DNA from: Intestinibacter bartlettii | Lineage (GTDB): Bacteria > Bacillota > Clostridia > Peptostreptococcales > Peptostreptococcaceae | Strand: one strand, 5' to 3' | DNA: 64,000 bases | Assembly: GCF_000154445.1 (NCBI RefSeq) | Contig: NZ_DS499562.1 | Shown here: in pieces, positions 24,717-33,492 of the stretch | Layout: each line of letters starts with the position of its first letter | Position numbering within the stretch: the first letter of the stretch is position 1 | The notes under the pieces: model-generated | What the model was told of the DNA's origin: nothing | What the model saw: only the letters and a program-made list of their open reading frames with translations | Databases searched by the model: none | Position numbers and translations under genes: made by a program

Positions 24717-25220
24717 TTAAAAAGTTTTTTCAAAAGCTACTCTTTTTCCACCGTCTTCTAAATAAACTATTCCACAATATTCAAACCCATTTTTCTTAAG
24801 TAAACTTTGCATAGGTATATTTTCTTCATGAGTATCGGCCTTTATGCTATGAACATTGTTCTGTTTACATACTTCTTCTGCATATTTTAGTATTTTATGT
24901 GAAAGTCCTTTGCCCTTGTGAGTATTATCTACTGCTATTCTATGAATCACTCCGTAATCCCCGTTTGTAATCCATTTTCCATCTAGAATATTTTCATAAG
25001 ATTTCTCTTTTGTAAATGAAATTACAGTTGTCGCAATTATATTATTTTCATCCAACATCACATAGCTTTCCCCATTTTCTATATCATTATTTATAACTTC
25101 TTCATTTGGATAACCATTTTGCCATTGATCAATCCCTTGTGATTTGAAGTATTCTTGCGCTTGTTTTACTATTTCCATTATTTTTATTACATCCGATTTT
25201 GTTGATTTTCTAAATTCCAT
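24717..25220 (-). CDS. GNAT-family N-acetyltransferase
   Basis: A 167-residue acetyltransferase of the GNAT fold. The start FRKSTKSDVIKIMEIVKQAQ is the usual first strand and helix. The acetyl-CoA loop is IHRIAVDNTHKGKGLSHKIL (about residues 109-128, Q/R-x-x-G-x-G/A form as HKGKGLS), and LKKNGFEYCGIVYLEDGGKR near the end is the final strand pair. The acceptor cannot be predicted. GGAGGG ribosome site. A single gene with no close partner. Confidence 0.9.
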   Translation of the reverse strand: MEFRKSTKSDVIKIMEIVKQAQEYFKSQGIDQWQNGYPNEEVINNDIENGESYVMLDENNIIATTVISFTKEKSYENILDGKWITNGDYGVIHRIAVDNTHKGKGLSHKILKYAEEVCKQNNVHSIKADTHEENIPMQSLLKKNGFEYCGIVYLEDGGKRVAFEKTF

Positions 25221-25429
25221 TTCTCCCTCCTTATTTTAATTGAGCTTTCAACTATATTCTTATAATATAATATTTTAGTTGAAAGTCCAACTATTTTGAT
25301 ATAAAGTACTTTTTCTAATCATTATAGTATTTTTTCAAACTACATAAAAATTTTTTTTGATATTTTAAAAATTTTTTAGTTTTTTCGCAAGTTTTTACAA
25401 TTTTCTACAGAGTTACTAGGATATAATAT

Positions 25430-25632
25430 ATCTTGTGTTTCGGTAAATATGAGGGTGCCGGGATGAAAGTAAATTATTAAAAGCATTATTAAAAAAATTA
25501 TTTAGAGTTCTTGTGGTGGGAGTTACAAAACTCTAAGACTTAAGCAAAGCGCTGAAAATCATAGTACATAATAAAAATATACAAATCAGCTAGAAAAGCA
25601 TTTCGGTAGGCCAACCGAAATGCTTCTTTTCT
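25430..25632 (+). ncRNA. Candidate small RNA or orphan leader, class unknown
   Basis: GATATAAT at 25420-25427 could be a -10 box; the -35 is poor. The segment is richer in G and C than its surroundings and contains a hairpin AGAGTT ... AACTCT (25504-25535). It ends in a very strong intrinsic terminator (GCATTTCGGT/ACCGAAATGC, then TTCTTTTCTT) at 25598-25632. No open frame of useful size follows on this strand for 4 kb. It does not match any riboswitch, 6S, SRP or tmRNA signature I can recall. Antisense to nothing known. The rest of 25221-25746 is AT-rich. Confidence 0.4.
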
Positions 25633-25636
25633 TATA

Positions 25637-25671
25637 TAAAAAAAGCACCCCGGCAATTCTGCCGAAATGCT
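25637..25671 (-). terminator. Terminator of the CO dehydrogenase operon
   Basis: On the minus strand GCATTTCGGCA pairs with TGCCGGGGTGC (three G-U pairs) and is followed by T7. It is about 75 bp after the last stop of the operon. Confidence 0.8.
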
Positions 25672-25746
25672 AATTTGGATAGTTATTTCAAAATCAACCT
25701 TATGGGGAGGTTAATTTTATATATTAAGTAGACCTTAATAACTTAT

Positions 25747-27105
25747 TTACCACTCGAATTGTCCATCTTCTTTTATTTTGAAGAAGTCTGAATATCCAAG
25801 TTCAAATACTCGCTTTGCCAAATTATCAACTTTAATTTTTTCTTTGACAAGTTGAGTATATGGGCCAACATATGAGATGTCTCCTTGTGCAATGAATCCT
25901 ATTAATACATCATCTTTGATTACTGCCATCTTGTAATTGTCGCCATCTGTATATGTTAATACGTCATAAGTGTCGTCTGGTGGTGTAATAAATCCTACTG
26001 AAACTGTTGGTATTCCTAAGAAGTTCATTGTATTTTTGAATTCAAATCTATCTTCTATAACAGCTTCTCCACATGCCATATTAGTTGCAGCTACTTCTGC
26101 TTGTTTTGTTGCTAATGGCCAAATTCCTGTGCCTGTTACATCTCCTGCTGCGTATATATCAGGTTTGTTAGTTTCACCTTTTTCATTGATTTTGATTCCT
26201 TTTTCAGTTTCTATTCCTGAACCTTCAACAAGTCCTATATTAGATCTTACACCTGTTGAAACTACTAATAAATCGCAATCTATTATTTCATCATTTCCTA
26301 AATTAATGCCTTTTACTTTTCCATCTTCATCTATTAATACTTCTGATGCCATACGGTTCTTATAGATTTTTACGCCTTTTTGCTCAAACTTATCTTCGTA
26401 AGCTTTTGCAGCTTTAACATCTAGTTGTTTGTCTAGTATTCTGTCTTCTGATGCAATTAAACTTAAATTTCCGATGCCATCTATTTCAACTAATCCTGCT
26501 AGTGCGTCCATTCCTACAAGCCCAGCACCCATTATTACAATATTTTTTGCGTATTTTGCTTGTTCTTTTATTCCTATTGCATCTTCTATATTTCTAAGTG
26601 GATACACATTTTTAGCTTCTCTTAAATTTTTAACTGGTGGTACGAATGCATTGGCACCTGATGTTATCAATAATTTGTCGTAAGCCAATTCTTCTTCCTT
26701 ACCATCTTTTTCGTATTTGATTTTTTTATTGTCTGGATCAATTTCTTTTACTGTAGCTTTTTTAATCCAAGTTGCGTTTTGTTTTTCCATGAAATCTCCA
26801 TCTACAAAGTTAATTCCTTCTATTGTTCTGTGTCCTGAAATTACATGATGTAACATGCAACGAGAGTAAATATTTTCATCTTTTGATACTACTATTATTT
26901 TTGCTTTTTTGTCCAATTCTCTAATTGTTTTTACCGCTGTAACTCCTGCGATACTTGCCCCTATTATTACATAAGTTGTTGCATCATCTTGTGATTTTGG
27001 CCCAACTTTATGTGCTGGAACTGTAACTTCTTTTGGTGCATTTTTAGGAGTAACATTACTTTCTTCTTTATCTGATTTAAATATATTCTTTATTTTATCA
27101 AACAT
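25747..27105 (-). CDS. FAD/NAD-dependent oxidoreductase of the CO dehydrogenase operon
   Basis: A 452-residue flavoprotein of the NADH oxidase/rubredoxin reductase type. After a charged 45-residue N-terminal extension, the FAD motif is YVIIGASIAGVTAVKTI (about 46-62), followed by YSRCMLHHVISG with a conserved Cys. The NAD-binding Rossmann motif is NIVIMGAGLVGMDALAGL (about 190-207) and the second FAD motif is DIYAAGDVTGT (about 315-325). It starts 1 base after the CooF-like gene stop. It probably moves electrons from CO oxidation, via the ferredoxin, to NAD(P)+. The same three-gene order occurs in Clostridioides difficile. Confidence 0.9.
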   Translation of the reverse strand: MFDKIKNIFKSDKEESNVTPKNAPKEVTVPAHKVGPKSQDDATTYVIIGASIAGVTAVKTIRELDKKAKIIVVSKDENIYSRCMLHHVISGHRTIEGINFVDGDFMEKQNATWIKKATVKEIDPDNKKIKYEKDGKEEELAYDKLLITSGANAFVPPVKNLREAKNVYPLRNIEDAIGIKEQAKYAKNIVIMGAGLVGMDALAGLVEIDGIGNLSLIASEDRILDKQLDVKAAKAYEDKFEQKGVKIYKNRMASEVLIDEDGKVKGINLGNDEIIDCDLLVVSTGVRSNIGLVEGSGIETEKGIKINEKGETNKPDIYAAGDVTGTGIWPLATKQAEVAATNMACGEAVIEDRFEFKNTMNFLGIPTVSVGFITPPDDTYDVLTYTDGDNYKMAVIKDDVLIGFIAQGDISYVGPYTQLVKEKIKVDNLAKRVFELGYSDFFKIKEDGQFEW

Positions 27106-27585
27106 TTATTCGTCCTCCTTTTGTAATTCTAATGCACCGCTTGGGCAGTTATATACGCATAGAGGAATTTCTTCTCCTTGGCATAAATCGCATTTTATTA
27201 TATCTTGTTTCGTTCTGTCATCTGGTTTTAGAATTCCATAAGGGCAACTCATTACACACATATAACATGAACCACATTTTTGTTTATCATATGAAACTAT
27301 TCCTGTTTCAGGGTCTTTTGTCATAGCCCCACTCATGCATGTTGCAACACATTCTGGTTTGTCGCAATGTCTACATGTTAGAGGGACTGGGTGTCCCTCG
27401 TTATTTAGTTCTATATGATTTCTACTTTCTGTATCTATATGTGATAAATCTATAAAATATTTATCTTTATTTACATCTATAAAGCTATCAAATTTATGTT
27501 TTTCGCCACAATTTCTAGTCATGCAGGCTAACACACAACTTTTGCAACCTGTACATAAATCTTTATGAATTATTATTCTGCGCAT
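27106..27585 (-). CDS. cooF: CooF-like iron-sulfur electron-transfer protein
   Basis: A 159-residue ferredoxin of the four-cluster CooF/HycB/DmsB-like type. Cysteine groups are CTGCKSCVLAC (about 11-21), CRHCDKPECVATC (about 72-84), CGSCYMCVMSC (about 104-114) and CDLCQGEEIPLCVYNC (about 131-146). In the family it accepts electrons from carbon monoxide dehydrogenase and passes them on, here to the flavoprotein encoded next. It is 23 bp downstream of cooS. The GGATGTGGTC region supplies the ribosome site. Confidence 0.9.
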   Translation of the reverse strand: MRRIIIHKDLCTGCKSCVLACMTRNCGEKHKFDSFIDVNKDKYFIDLSHIDTESRNHIELNNEGHPVPLTCRHCDKPECVATCMSGAMTKDPETGIVSYDKQKCGSCYMCVMSCPYGILKPDDRTKQDIIKCDLCQGEEIPLCVYNCPSGALELQKEDE

Positions 27586-27608
27586 TTGACCACATCCTTA
27601 AAAATTAA

Positions 27609-29498
27609 TTATTTTAAACCTAAGCCTTTTCTTCTATCTAATATTTCTGATTCTAATGTATTAGCTGCTGATTCTGGGTCTGGATCTACTATTACACTAC
27701 CTCCAGTTATACCTTTTAATCCTTCTGTTAAAACTTGAGTTACTAATGGTCCTCCAGTTATAAATGGTGGTAAAGCTAGGTGAAGTGGTAGTCCTAAAGC
27801 TAAACCGAATGCTCCATCAGCTAATGCTTGTTCTTCTAACCATTGTGGTGCTGAAAGTGCTACTGGTAATTGTGGTATATCTACATTTAATGCTGCTGCT
27901 AATTCACTAACAACTATTTCGATTCTTCCTATTGCTAGACATGGTCCAAAGTTTAATACTGGTGGTATATTTAATTTTTTACAGACTGCTTTTAAGTTTT
28001 CTCCTGCTAATTCTTCTGCCCCTGGTGACATTAATCCTACGTTTTCTAGTCCACCTGTTGAACATCCTGCTGATAATACTAAGATATCTTTTTTGATTAA
28101 TTCTTTTACTAATTCTACTGTGTGAACATCATGTCCGCCAGCAGTCATGTTTGAACATCCTACTACTCCGACAACACCTTTGATTGTTCCATCAGCGATT
28201 AAGTCTATTAATGGTTTCCAGTTTCCACCTAAGAATTCTTTTAAGTTCTTTTCACTTACACCAGTTAAAGATTCATCATAACCGTGATCTTTTGGTATAT
28301 CTATAGTTACGTTTCCTCTTCTTGCTTTGTAAGCTTCTACTGCTTCGTTTATTAATCTGTGGTCTATTTCATCAAATTTATCTCTATCTAATTGGATTAA
28401 TTCTGCATTTTTCTTTTTAGCTACATCATCTAAGCAAATCATTTTTACTTGTAATTTATCAGCTATCGGTTCAAGCCCTGGGATTGTACAGTTGAATTCT
28501 GAAACTACCATATCAACTGCCCCTGTTGCTAAAACTGCCTCACTTGTGTAGTTATTTCCTGCATGCCCTGCAAATATTTCTTTGTAGTGTTCTCCTCTTA
28601 ATTGTAAGTCTTGGCCTACACATGTACATCCTACTAATCTGAATCCTTTTGCTCCTACTGATTTAGCTACTTCTACTACTTCTGGTAATTTTATTTTTTC
28701 TTGGAAACTTGCGAATGTTGAATGTTGATGTCCTGTTACCATTATGTTTATATAGTCTTCATCAATTACTCTAAATCCTACTGGAGCCATTCTTATAACT
28801 GGATCTCCTAAAACTATATCGTTTAATAAGTTAGTTAAAGTTAAGCCATATAAACCTGTACAAATTCCTAATGATAAACAATGCATTAACATATCTACAG
28901 GGTCAGAACTTAAGTTAGTTGATGATTTTACACATCCATCAAATACTTCTGATTTAGCTCCACCTGGCATGATTCCAAGCTCTTTCCATTTATCAACTCT
29001 CATATGGTAAGCTAGTTTTTCAACTAATTCCATTTTTTCATATCTTGGTTTGTATAAATCTTTTAGAATTGCGTCTGCTATTTTTACACATCTTTTATGT
29101 GGGTCGTCGTCGAATATTCCTAATTCTTCTCCTAATATATTTAAAGCTTTTTCACTTTTTATAACTCCATTGTTTTCTCCAACGTGTTTTACGTTTAAAG
29201 CTGTATTTTCAACTACGTGTAAATAACATGCTGCCCCTGCTGATACTGCTCTTAAGAAGTTTCTTGCTACTATTGTGTCTGCATCTGCTCCACATATTCC
29301 TCTTGGTGATTTTGGAGTTACTCTACATGGTCCATTTGAACATAATCTACAACAGACACCTTGAAGTCCAAATCCACATTTTACTTTTTGGTCGATTGTT
29401 CTTTGGAATGCTGTTTCAAATTCTCCTGCTTTTGATGCTACAAAACTTTCTAATCTCTTATCTGCACTTTCACACATCTTACAAGTATTACAATTCAT
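27609..29498 (-). CDS. cooS: Anaerobic (Ni-Fe) carbon monoxide dehydrogenase catalytic subunit
   Basis: A 629-residue enzyme, the standard CooS length. Cluster D/B cysteines lie in KCGFGLQGVCCRLCSNGPCR (about 40-59) and RGICGAD. C-cluster ligands appear in GHQHSTFASF (His), GCTCVGQD, VVGCSNM, LSAGCSTGG and NFGPCLAIGR. It oxidises CO to CO2 or the reverse at a Ni-Fe-S cluster. It is first in an operon with CooF and a flavoprotein. No acetyl-CoA synthase or CooC/CooJ nickel maturation gene is in the window, so this looks like a CO-oxidation or redox-balancing unit and not a complete Wood-Ljungdahl set. Strong GGGAGG ribosome site. Confidence 0.97.
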   Translation of the reverse strand: MNCNTCKMCESADKRLESFVASKAGEFETAFQRTIDQKVKCGFGLQGVCCRLCSNGPCRVTPKSPRGICGADADTIVARNFLRAVSAGAACYLHVVENTALNVKHVGENNGVIKSEKALNILGEELGIFDDDPHKRCVKIADAILKDLYKPRYEKMELVEKLAYHMRVDKWKELGIMPGGAKSEVFDGCVKSSTNLSSDPVDMLMHCLSLGICTGLYGLTLTNLLNDIVLGDPVIRMAPVGFRVIDEDYINIMVTGHQHSTFASFQEKIKLPEVVEVAKSVGAKGFRLVGCTCVGQDLQLRGEHYKEIFAGHAGNNYTSEAVLATGAVDMVVSEFNCTIPGLEPIADKLQVKMICLDDVAKKKNAELIQLDRDKFDEIDHRLINEAVEAYKARRGNVTIDIPKDHGYDESLTGVSEKNLKEFLGGNWKPLIDLIADGTIKGVVGVVGCSNMTAGGHDVHTVELVKELIKKDILVLSAGCSTGGLENVGLMSPGAEELAGENLKAVCKKLNIPPVLNFGPCLAIGRIEIVVSELAAALNVDIPQLPVALSAPQWLEEQALADGAFGLALGLPLHLALPPFITGGPLVTQVLTEGLKGITGGSVIVDPDPESAANTLESEILDRRKGLGLK

Positions 29499-29683
29499 TT
29501 TTATATTCCTCCCATTAATACTTTTATACTATAAAGTCTGTTTCTCATAATGTTTTCAAATTTAAAAATATTTACCAGTTTTTTAAATCTCAACTTTTTT
29601 AAAACTTTCATTTTATTTATACTTCATTTATACCAATATATTCCATAGTTAAACATATATTTTTTTATTTTTATATTTTATTT

Positions 29684-29702
29684 TTATTCCAATTTGGAAT
29701 AA
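29684..29702. promoter_or_regulatory. 19-bp palindrome between cooS and ferredoxin genes
   Basis: TTATTCCAATTTGGAATAA is a perfect inverted repeat with a central T, 186 bp upstream of cooS and 238 bp upstream of the first ferredoxin. Partial copies (AATTCC, GGAAT-type halves) are at 29731-29736 and 29771-29788. A likely operator; the regulator is unknown. The remainder of 29499-29939 is AT-rich promoter DNA. Confidence 0.55.
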
Positions 29703-29939
29703 TTTATTTTATTCTGTCTCATTTATTAGTTTAAATTCCAACCATTTATAATTCTTGATTTCTATTTTTAATTCCTAATAAGAATTATTTTTTAATTTAA
29801 ACATAATCCATTTTGATATTAATCTTTGAATATGACATTATTTTATCAACCATTTTTTGGGGCAAATTCTTATTGTTATCTATAATAAACTTTGCTATAA
29901 TTATAAGTGAAATTAAAATCATTAAAGGGGGATTTTAGT

Positions 29940-30110
29940 ATGGCTTACAAAATAACTGATGAATGTATCGCTTGTGGTTCTTGTGCAGACGAATGTCCAA
30001 ACGATGCTATAACTGCAGGAGATGACAAATACAGCATAAATGCTGACGAATGTTTAGATTGTGGATCATGTGCTGATGCCTGTCCAAACGATGCTATAGT
30101 TGAAGAATAA
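29940..30110 (+). CDS. 2[4Fe-4S] ferredoxin 1
   Basis: A 56-residue clostridial ferredoxin starting MAYKITDECIACGSCADECP. Both cluster motifs C-x2-C-x2-C-x3-C-P are intact (residues 9-20 and 38-49). It is a low-potential one-electron carrier for CO dehydrogenase, pyruvate:ferredoxin oxidoreductase or hydrogenase. The start at 29940 follows AAGGGGG by 7 bases. A terminator follows, then a second similar ferredoxin gene. Confidence 0.95.
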   Translation: MAYKITDECIACGSCADECPNDAITAGDDKYSINADECLDCGSCADACPNDAIVEE

Positions 30111-30118
30111 TAGCAAGT

Positions 30119-30157
30119 AAAACTATCTGGGGATTCTTCCTTGGATAGTTTTTTATT
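30119..30157 (+). terminator. Terminator after ferredoxin 1
   Basis: AAACTATC/GATAGTTT stem followed by T-run. It partly separates the two ferredoxin genes. Confidence 0.7.
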
Positions 30158-30217
30158 CGGTTGATTTTGATGATTTTAAATTTCAAAAATAATGACATCA
30201 ATTAAGGAGAAAATAAT

Positions 30218-30388
30218 ATGGCTTACATAATAGGTGATGCTTGTATAAGCTGTGGTGCATGCGAATCAGAATGCCCTGTAGAATGTATATCAGCTGGAGA
30301 TGACAAATACGTAATAGATGCAGATAGCTGCATAGAATGCGGTTCTTGTGCAGACGTATGTCCTGTAGAAGCTCCATGTGCTGAATAA
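30218..30388 (+). CDS. 2[4Fe-4S] ferredoxin 2
   Basis: A 56-residue ferredoxin, MAYIIGDACISCGACESECP to CIECGSCADVCPVEAPCAE. All eight ligands are present, plus extra cysteines (one in PVECISAG and one in the APCAE tail) that ferredoxin 1 lacks. AAGGAG ribosome site. It and its neighbour are a tandem duplication that has diverged in surface charge and the extra Cys, so they may serve different partners. It ends in its own terminator. Confidence 0.93.
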   Translation: MAYIIGDACISCGACESECPVECISAGDDKYVIDADSCIECGSCADVCPVEAPCAE

Positions 30389-30412
30389 TTTTGAATTTAA
30401 TTTTTATTAAAT

Positions 30413-30445
30413 AAAGCTAAGTGGTTTTTATCACTTAGCTTTTTA
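30413..30445 (+). terminator. Terminator after ferredoxin 2
   Basis: AAAGCTAAGTG/CACTTAGCTTT stem followed by T-run. Confidence 0.85.
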
Positions 30446-30451
30446 AACGTT

Positions 30452-30502
30452 AAAAAAAAACTGCTGTATGAAAATCACGTACAATATTCTATACAACAGC
30501 TT
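30452..30502 (-). terminator. Terminator of rex
   Basis: GCTGTTGTATAG pairs with ATACAGCAG, followed by T9 on the minus strand. Confidence 0.75.
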
Positions 30503-30528
30503 AATTATATTATTAAATAAATATATCG

Positions 30529-31158
30529 TTATTCGTCTTCTTTCATTAGATATGATAGAGTAAATAAGCTTTCAGTTAAGTTTACATTTTCTACTATGAT
30601 ATCTTCTGGTACATTTAAATCCATAGGTGCAAAGTTCCATAATCCCTTTATCCCACATGCGACTAATCTATCTGCTAATTCTTGGGCCCCATTTTTTGGT
30701 ACACATAAAATTCCGATATCTATTTTGTTTTCTTTAACAAAGTCTTCAATTTTATCCGAGTCCAATATTTCAAATTCTCTTATTTTTAATCCTATTATTT
30801 TAGGATTTGCATCAAATAATCCTTTTATTTCGAATCCCGCTTTTCTAAATCCAGAATAGTTAGCTATTGCTTGTCCTAAGTTTCCTGCTCCTATTAGAAT
30901 TGCATTGTATGGCCTGTCTAACCCTAGAATTTTTCCGATTTCAGTATGAAGAGCTTCTATATTATATCCATACCCTTGTTGTCCAAATCCGCCAAAATTA
31001 TTTAAATCTTGTCTTATTTGTGATGCTGTGAATCCTATAATTTCACTTAATTCTTTTGAAGATATTCTTTGTACGTCATTATCAAGTAAGTCCCCAAGAT
31101 ATCTGTAGTACTTAGGCAGTCTTCTGATAACAGCCATTGATATATTCTTACCTGCCAT
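30529..31158 (-). CDS. rex: Redox-sensing transcriptional repressor Rex
   Basis: A 209-residue repressor that binds DNA when NADH/NAD+ is low. The winged helix is at residues 1-75 (VIRRLPKYYRYLGDLLDNDV then ELSEIIGFTASQIRQDLNNF with GGFGQQGYGYN). The Rossmann motif ILIGAGNLGQAIANY is at about 87-101, and the domain-swapped C-terminal helix ends TESLFTLSYLMKEDE. Length is the family norm. It lies beside the ferredoxin and CO dehydrogenase genes, which are plausible targets, although no clear TTGTGAA-N4-TTCACAA site was seen in front of them. Confidence 0.96.
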   Translation of the reverse strand: MAGKNISMAVIRRLPKYYRYLGDLLDNDVQRISSKELSEIIGFTASQIRQDLNNFGGFGQQGYGYNIEALHTEIGKILGLDRPYNAILIGAGNLGQAIANYSGFRKAGFEIKGLFDANPKIIGLKIREFEILDSDKIEDFVKENKIDIGILCVPKNGAQELADRLVACGIKGLWNFAPMDLNVPEDIIVENVNLTESLFTLSYLMKEDE

Positions 31159-31239
31159 CTTCTCACCTCTTTTAATTTTAATATTTTCATAACAATATAA
31201 TTAGATAATACCATATTTTTTAAATAGTTTCATATATCC

Positions 31240-31268
31240 TTGATTATATTATACCAAAAGTTTATAAT
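31240..31268 (+). promoter_or_regulatory. Promoter of ABC-F gene
   Basis: TTGATT (31240-31245), 17 bp, TATAAT (31263-31268). Short leader of about 24 nt to the ATG. Confidence 0.65.
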
Positions 31269-31298
31269 TTTAGATAGCTTAAGGAGGTACAAAAACTT

Positions 31299-33215
31299 AT
31301 GATCATCTTATCTTGTAATAATTTGAATAAAAGTTTTGGCGTAGATTCTATCCTTGAAAATGTTAGTTTTACTATAAATGAAGGCGACAAAGTCGGTATC
31401 GTTGGTGTTAATGGTACTGGAAAAACGACTTTATTTAAGATTATTTCAGGTGAATACGGATACGATAGCGGTGATATTTACACTTCTAAAGATTGTGAAG
31501 TTGGTTATTTAGAACAAAATACTAACTTTTATTCGGAAAATACTATTTTAGAAGAGGTTCTTGAAGTATTCAAACCTCTTATCGAAATGGAAGAAAATCT
31601 TAGACAACTTGAAATCAAAATAGCTGAAGAAGGAAGCAAATCAGATTCTAAAATCTTAGATAAATTAATGGATGAGTACTCTCATAAAATGGAGTTATTT
31701 TCGGCAAACAACGGTTACGGATATAAGTCCGAGGCGAAGGGTGTGCTTATTGGTTTAGGATTTAAGGACAGCGATTTTGATAAAAAAGTCGATATTCTTT
31801 CTGGTGGAGAAAAAACAAGAGTACTTTTAGGGAAATTACTTCTTAAAAAACCTACCCTATTACTTCTTGACGAACCGACAAACCACCTTGATTCTGAGGC
31901 AATCGAGTGGTTAGAGTTCTTCTTAAAACAGTATAGGGGTACTGTTATGCTTATTTCCCATGACAGATATTTTCTAGATCAAGTAGTAAATAGAACTTTC
32001 GAAATCTACAACAAAAAACTTAAAACTTATAATGGTAATTACTCTGATTTTATAGAGCAATCCAAAGTTGAAAAAGAATTAGAAATTAAAAAATACGAAG
32101 ACCAGCAAAAAGAACTTAAAAAACAAGAAGAGTCTATTGAAAGACTTAAGGCTTATGGTCGTGAAAAACATCTTAAAAGAGCTAGAAGTAAGGAAAAGGC
32201 TCTTGATAAGGTTGATGTTCTTGACAGACCCGAGTTATATAGAAAAAAAGCGAAAATATCTTTCGACCCAGCTGTTGTCAGTGGTAATGATGTAATGCAA
32301 GTTAGAGATATTTCTATGGGATATGACGATAGAATATTATTCAAAGGGTTGAATTTTGAGATATATCGTGGGGAAAAAGTTGCATTAATCGGACCAAACG
32401 GAATCGGTAAATCTACATTATTTAAAATAATAATGAATGAGCTTACTCCACTTTCTGGTGAAGTCAAACTTGGTACAAATGTTAACGTGGCTTATTTCCA
32501 CCAAGAGCAAAAAACTCTTGATTTAAACAACACTATTATAGATGAAATTTGGAAAGATAATACGAACCTTACTCAAACTCAAATAAGGTCAATGCTTGGT
32601 GCATTCTTATTTGAAAATGACGATGTATTTAAACAAATTTCTTCACTTAGTGGTGGCGAAAGAGCTAGAGTTGCAATATTAAAACTGATTTTATCAAAAG
32701 CAAACTTCCTGCTTCTTGATGAACCGACAAACCACTTAGACATCGATTCAAAAGAAGTTTTAGAAGATGCTCTAAACGGATACACTGGAACAATTTTCAC
32801 GATTTCGCATGATAGATATTTCTTAAACACTGTAGTTGACAAGATTTTAGTTCTTGATGAAAACGGAATTACTGAATATCTTGGTAATTACGACTACTAC
32901 ATGGCTAAAAAGAAAGAATCCGAAGAGATAAATGCTCATGTTGAGGAAGAATCTGAAAAGACTAAAACTCAACTTAAAGAGGAAAAACGTCGTGAACGTG
33001 AAGAACGTGAAAAACAAAAGAAAAATAGAAATAAAATTGCTAATACAGAAAAAGAAATTGAGCAAATCGAAACAAAAATCGGTGAACTTGATGAACTTCT
33101 TTGTCTAGAAGAAGTTTACTCTAACCCTGAACGTTCTAAAGAAGTTTCTCAAGAAAAATCTAACTTAGAAGATAGATTAGCTGAACTTTACGAGCTTTGG
33201 GAAGAATTAATGTAG
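31299..33215 (+). CDS. ABC-F family ribosome-associated ATPase
   Basis: A 638-residue soluble protein with two ABC cassettes and no membrane segment. Walker A motifs are GVNGTGKTTL (about 36-45) and GPNGIGKSTL (about 366-375). ABC signatures are LSGGEKTR (about 168) and LSGGERAR (about 452), and Walker B appears twice as LLLDEPTNHLD. The linker (about 248-320) is charged and the C-terminal 90 residues are a coiled coil rich in Glu/Lys. This is the Uup/YdiF/EttA-like layout, acting on the ribosome E site; antibiotic protection cannot be excluded. AGGAGG ribosome site. Confidence 0.93.
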   Translation: MIILSCNNLNKSFGVDSILENVSFTINEGDKVGIVGVNGTGKTTLFKIISGEYGYDSGDIYTSKDCEVGYLEQNTNFYSENTILEEVLEVFKPLIEMEENLRQLEIKIAEEGSKSDSKILDKLMDEYSHKMELFSANNGYGYKSEAKGVLIGLGFKDSDFDKKVDILSGGEKTRVLLGKLLLKKPTLLLLDEPTNHLDSEAIEWLEFFLKQYRGTVMLISHDRYFLDQVVNRTFEIYNKKLKTYNGNYSDFIEQSKVEKELEIKKYEDQQKELKKQEESIERLKAYGREKHLKRARSKEKALDKVDVLDRPELYRKKAKISFDPAVVSGNDVMQVRDISMGYDDRILFKGLNFEIYRGEKVALIGPNGIGKSTLFKIIMNELTPLSGEVKLGTNVNVAYFHQEQKTLDLNNTIIDEIWKDNTNLTQTQIRSMLGAFLFENDDVFKQISSLSGGERARVAILKLILSKANFLLLDEPTNHLDIDSKEVLEDALNGYTGTIFTISHDRYFLNTVVDKILVLDENGITEYLGNYDYYMAKKKESEEINAHVEEESEKTKTQLKEEKRREREEREKQKKNRNKIANTEKEIEQIETKIGELDELLCLEEVYSNPERSKEVSQEKSNLEDRLAELYELWEELM

Positions 33216-33239
33216 TTGGGCTTTTTATAAATTTTCATA

Positions 33240-33291
33240 AAAATACTCCCTTTGATACTAGTTTATAGTTATCAAAAGGAGTATTTTTTAT
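33240..33291 (+). terminator. Terminator of ABC-F gene
   Basis: AAATACTCC pairs with GGAGTATTT in a long hairpin followed by T-run. Confidence 0.8.
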
Positions 33292-33362
33292 AACATATAT
33301 GAAATTATATTCATTTTAAATTATAAATAAGCATAATTTCCGTATATGTGTTTCAAAGAAAT
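33284..33362. repeat. Dispersed palindromic repeat, copy B
   Basis: Begins at the T-run of the ABC-F terminator and matches 1392-1460 with a short insertion. Arms AACATATATGAAATTAT and ATAATTTCCGTATATGT form an imperfect inverted repeat. No gene is seen between here and 33492. Confidence 0.6.
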
Positions 33363-33492
33363 CTACATTTTTAAGGATCTTTAGAATAGAGATTTCTTTA
33401 TTATAGTATTATTTTATGGTTGTTTCTTTATTATAATTTTAGATTATCTTTTAGATTGTTTTTTGAGGTTATTTAATATATACCCAATTCTT

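Noticed and set aside
25430..25632. T-box, SAM or TPP riboswitch for the 25.5 kb element
   Set aside because: Key conserved strings (AGGGTGGNACCGCG, CTGAGA, GATGAAGCC and others) are missing, and no gene follows on that strand.
31159..31298. Rex operator in front of rex or ABC-F
   Set aside because: No TTGTGAA-N4-TTCACAA-like palindrome was found in this gap.
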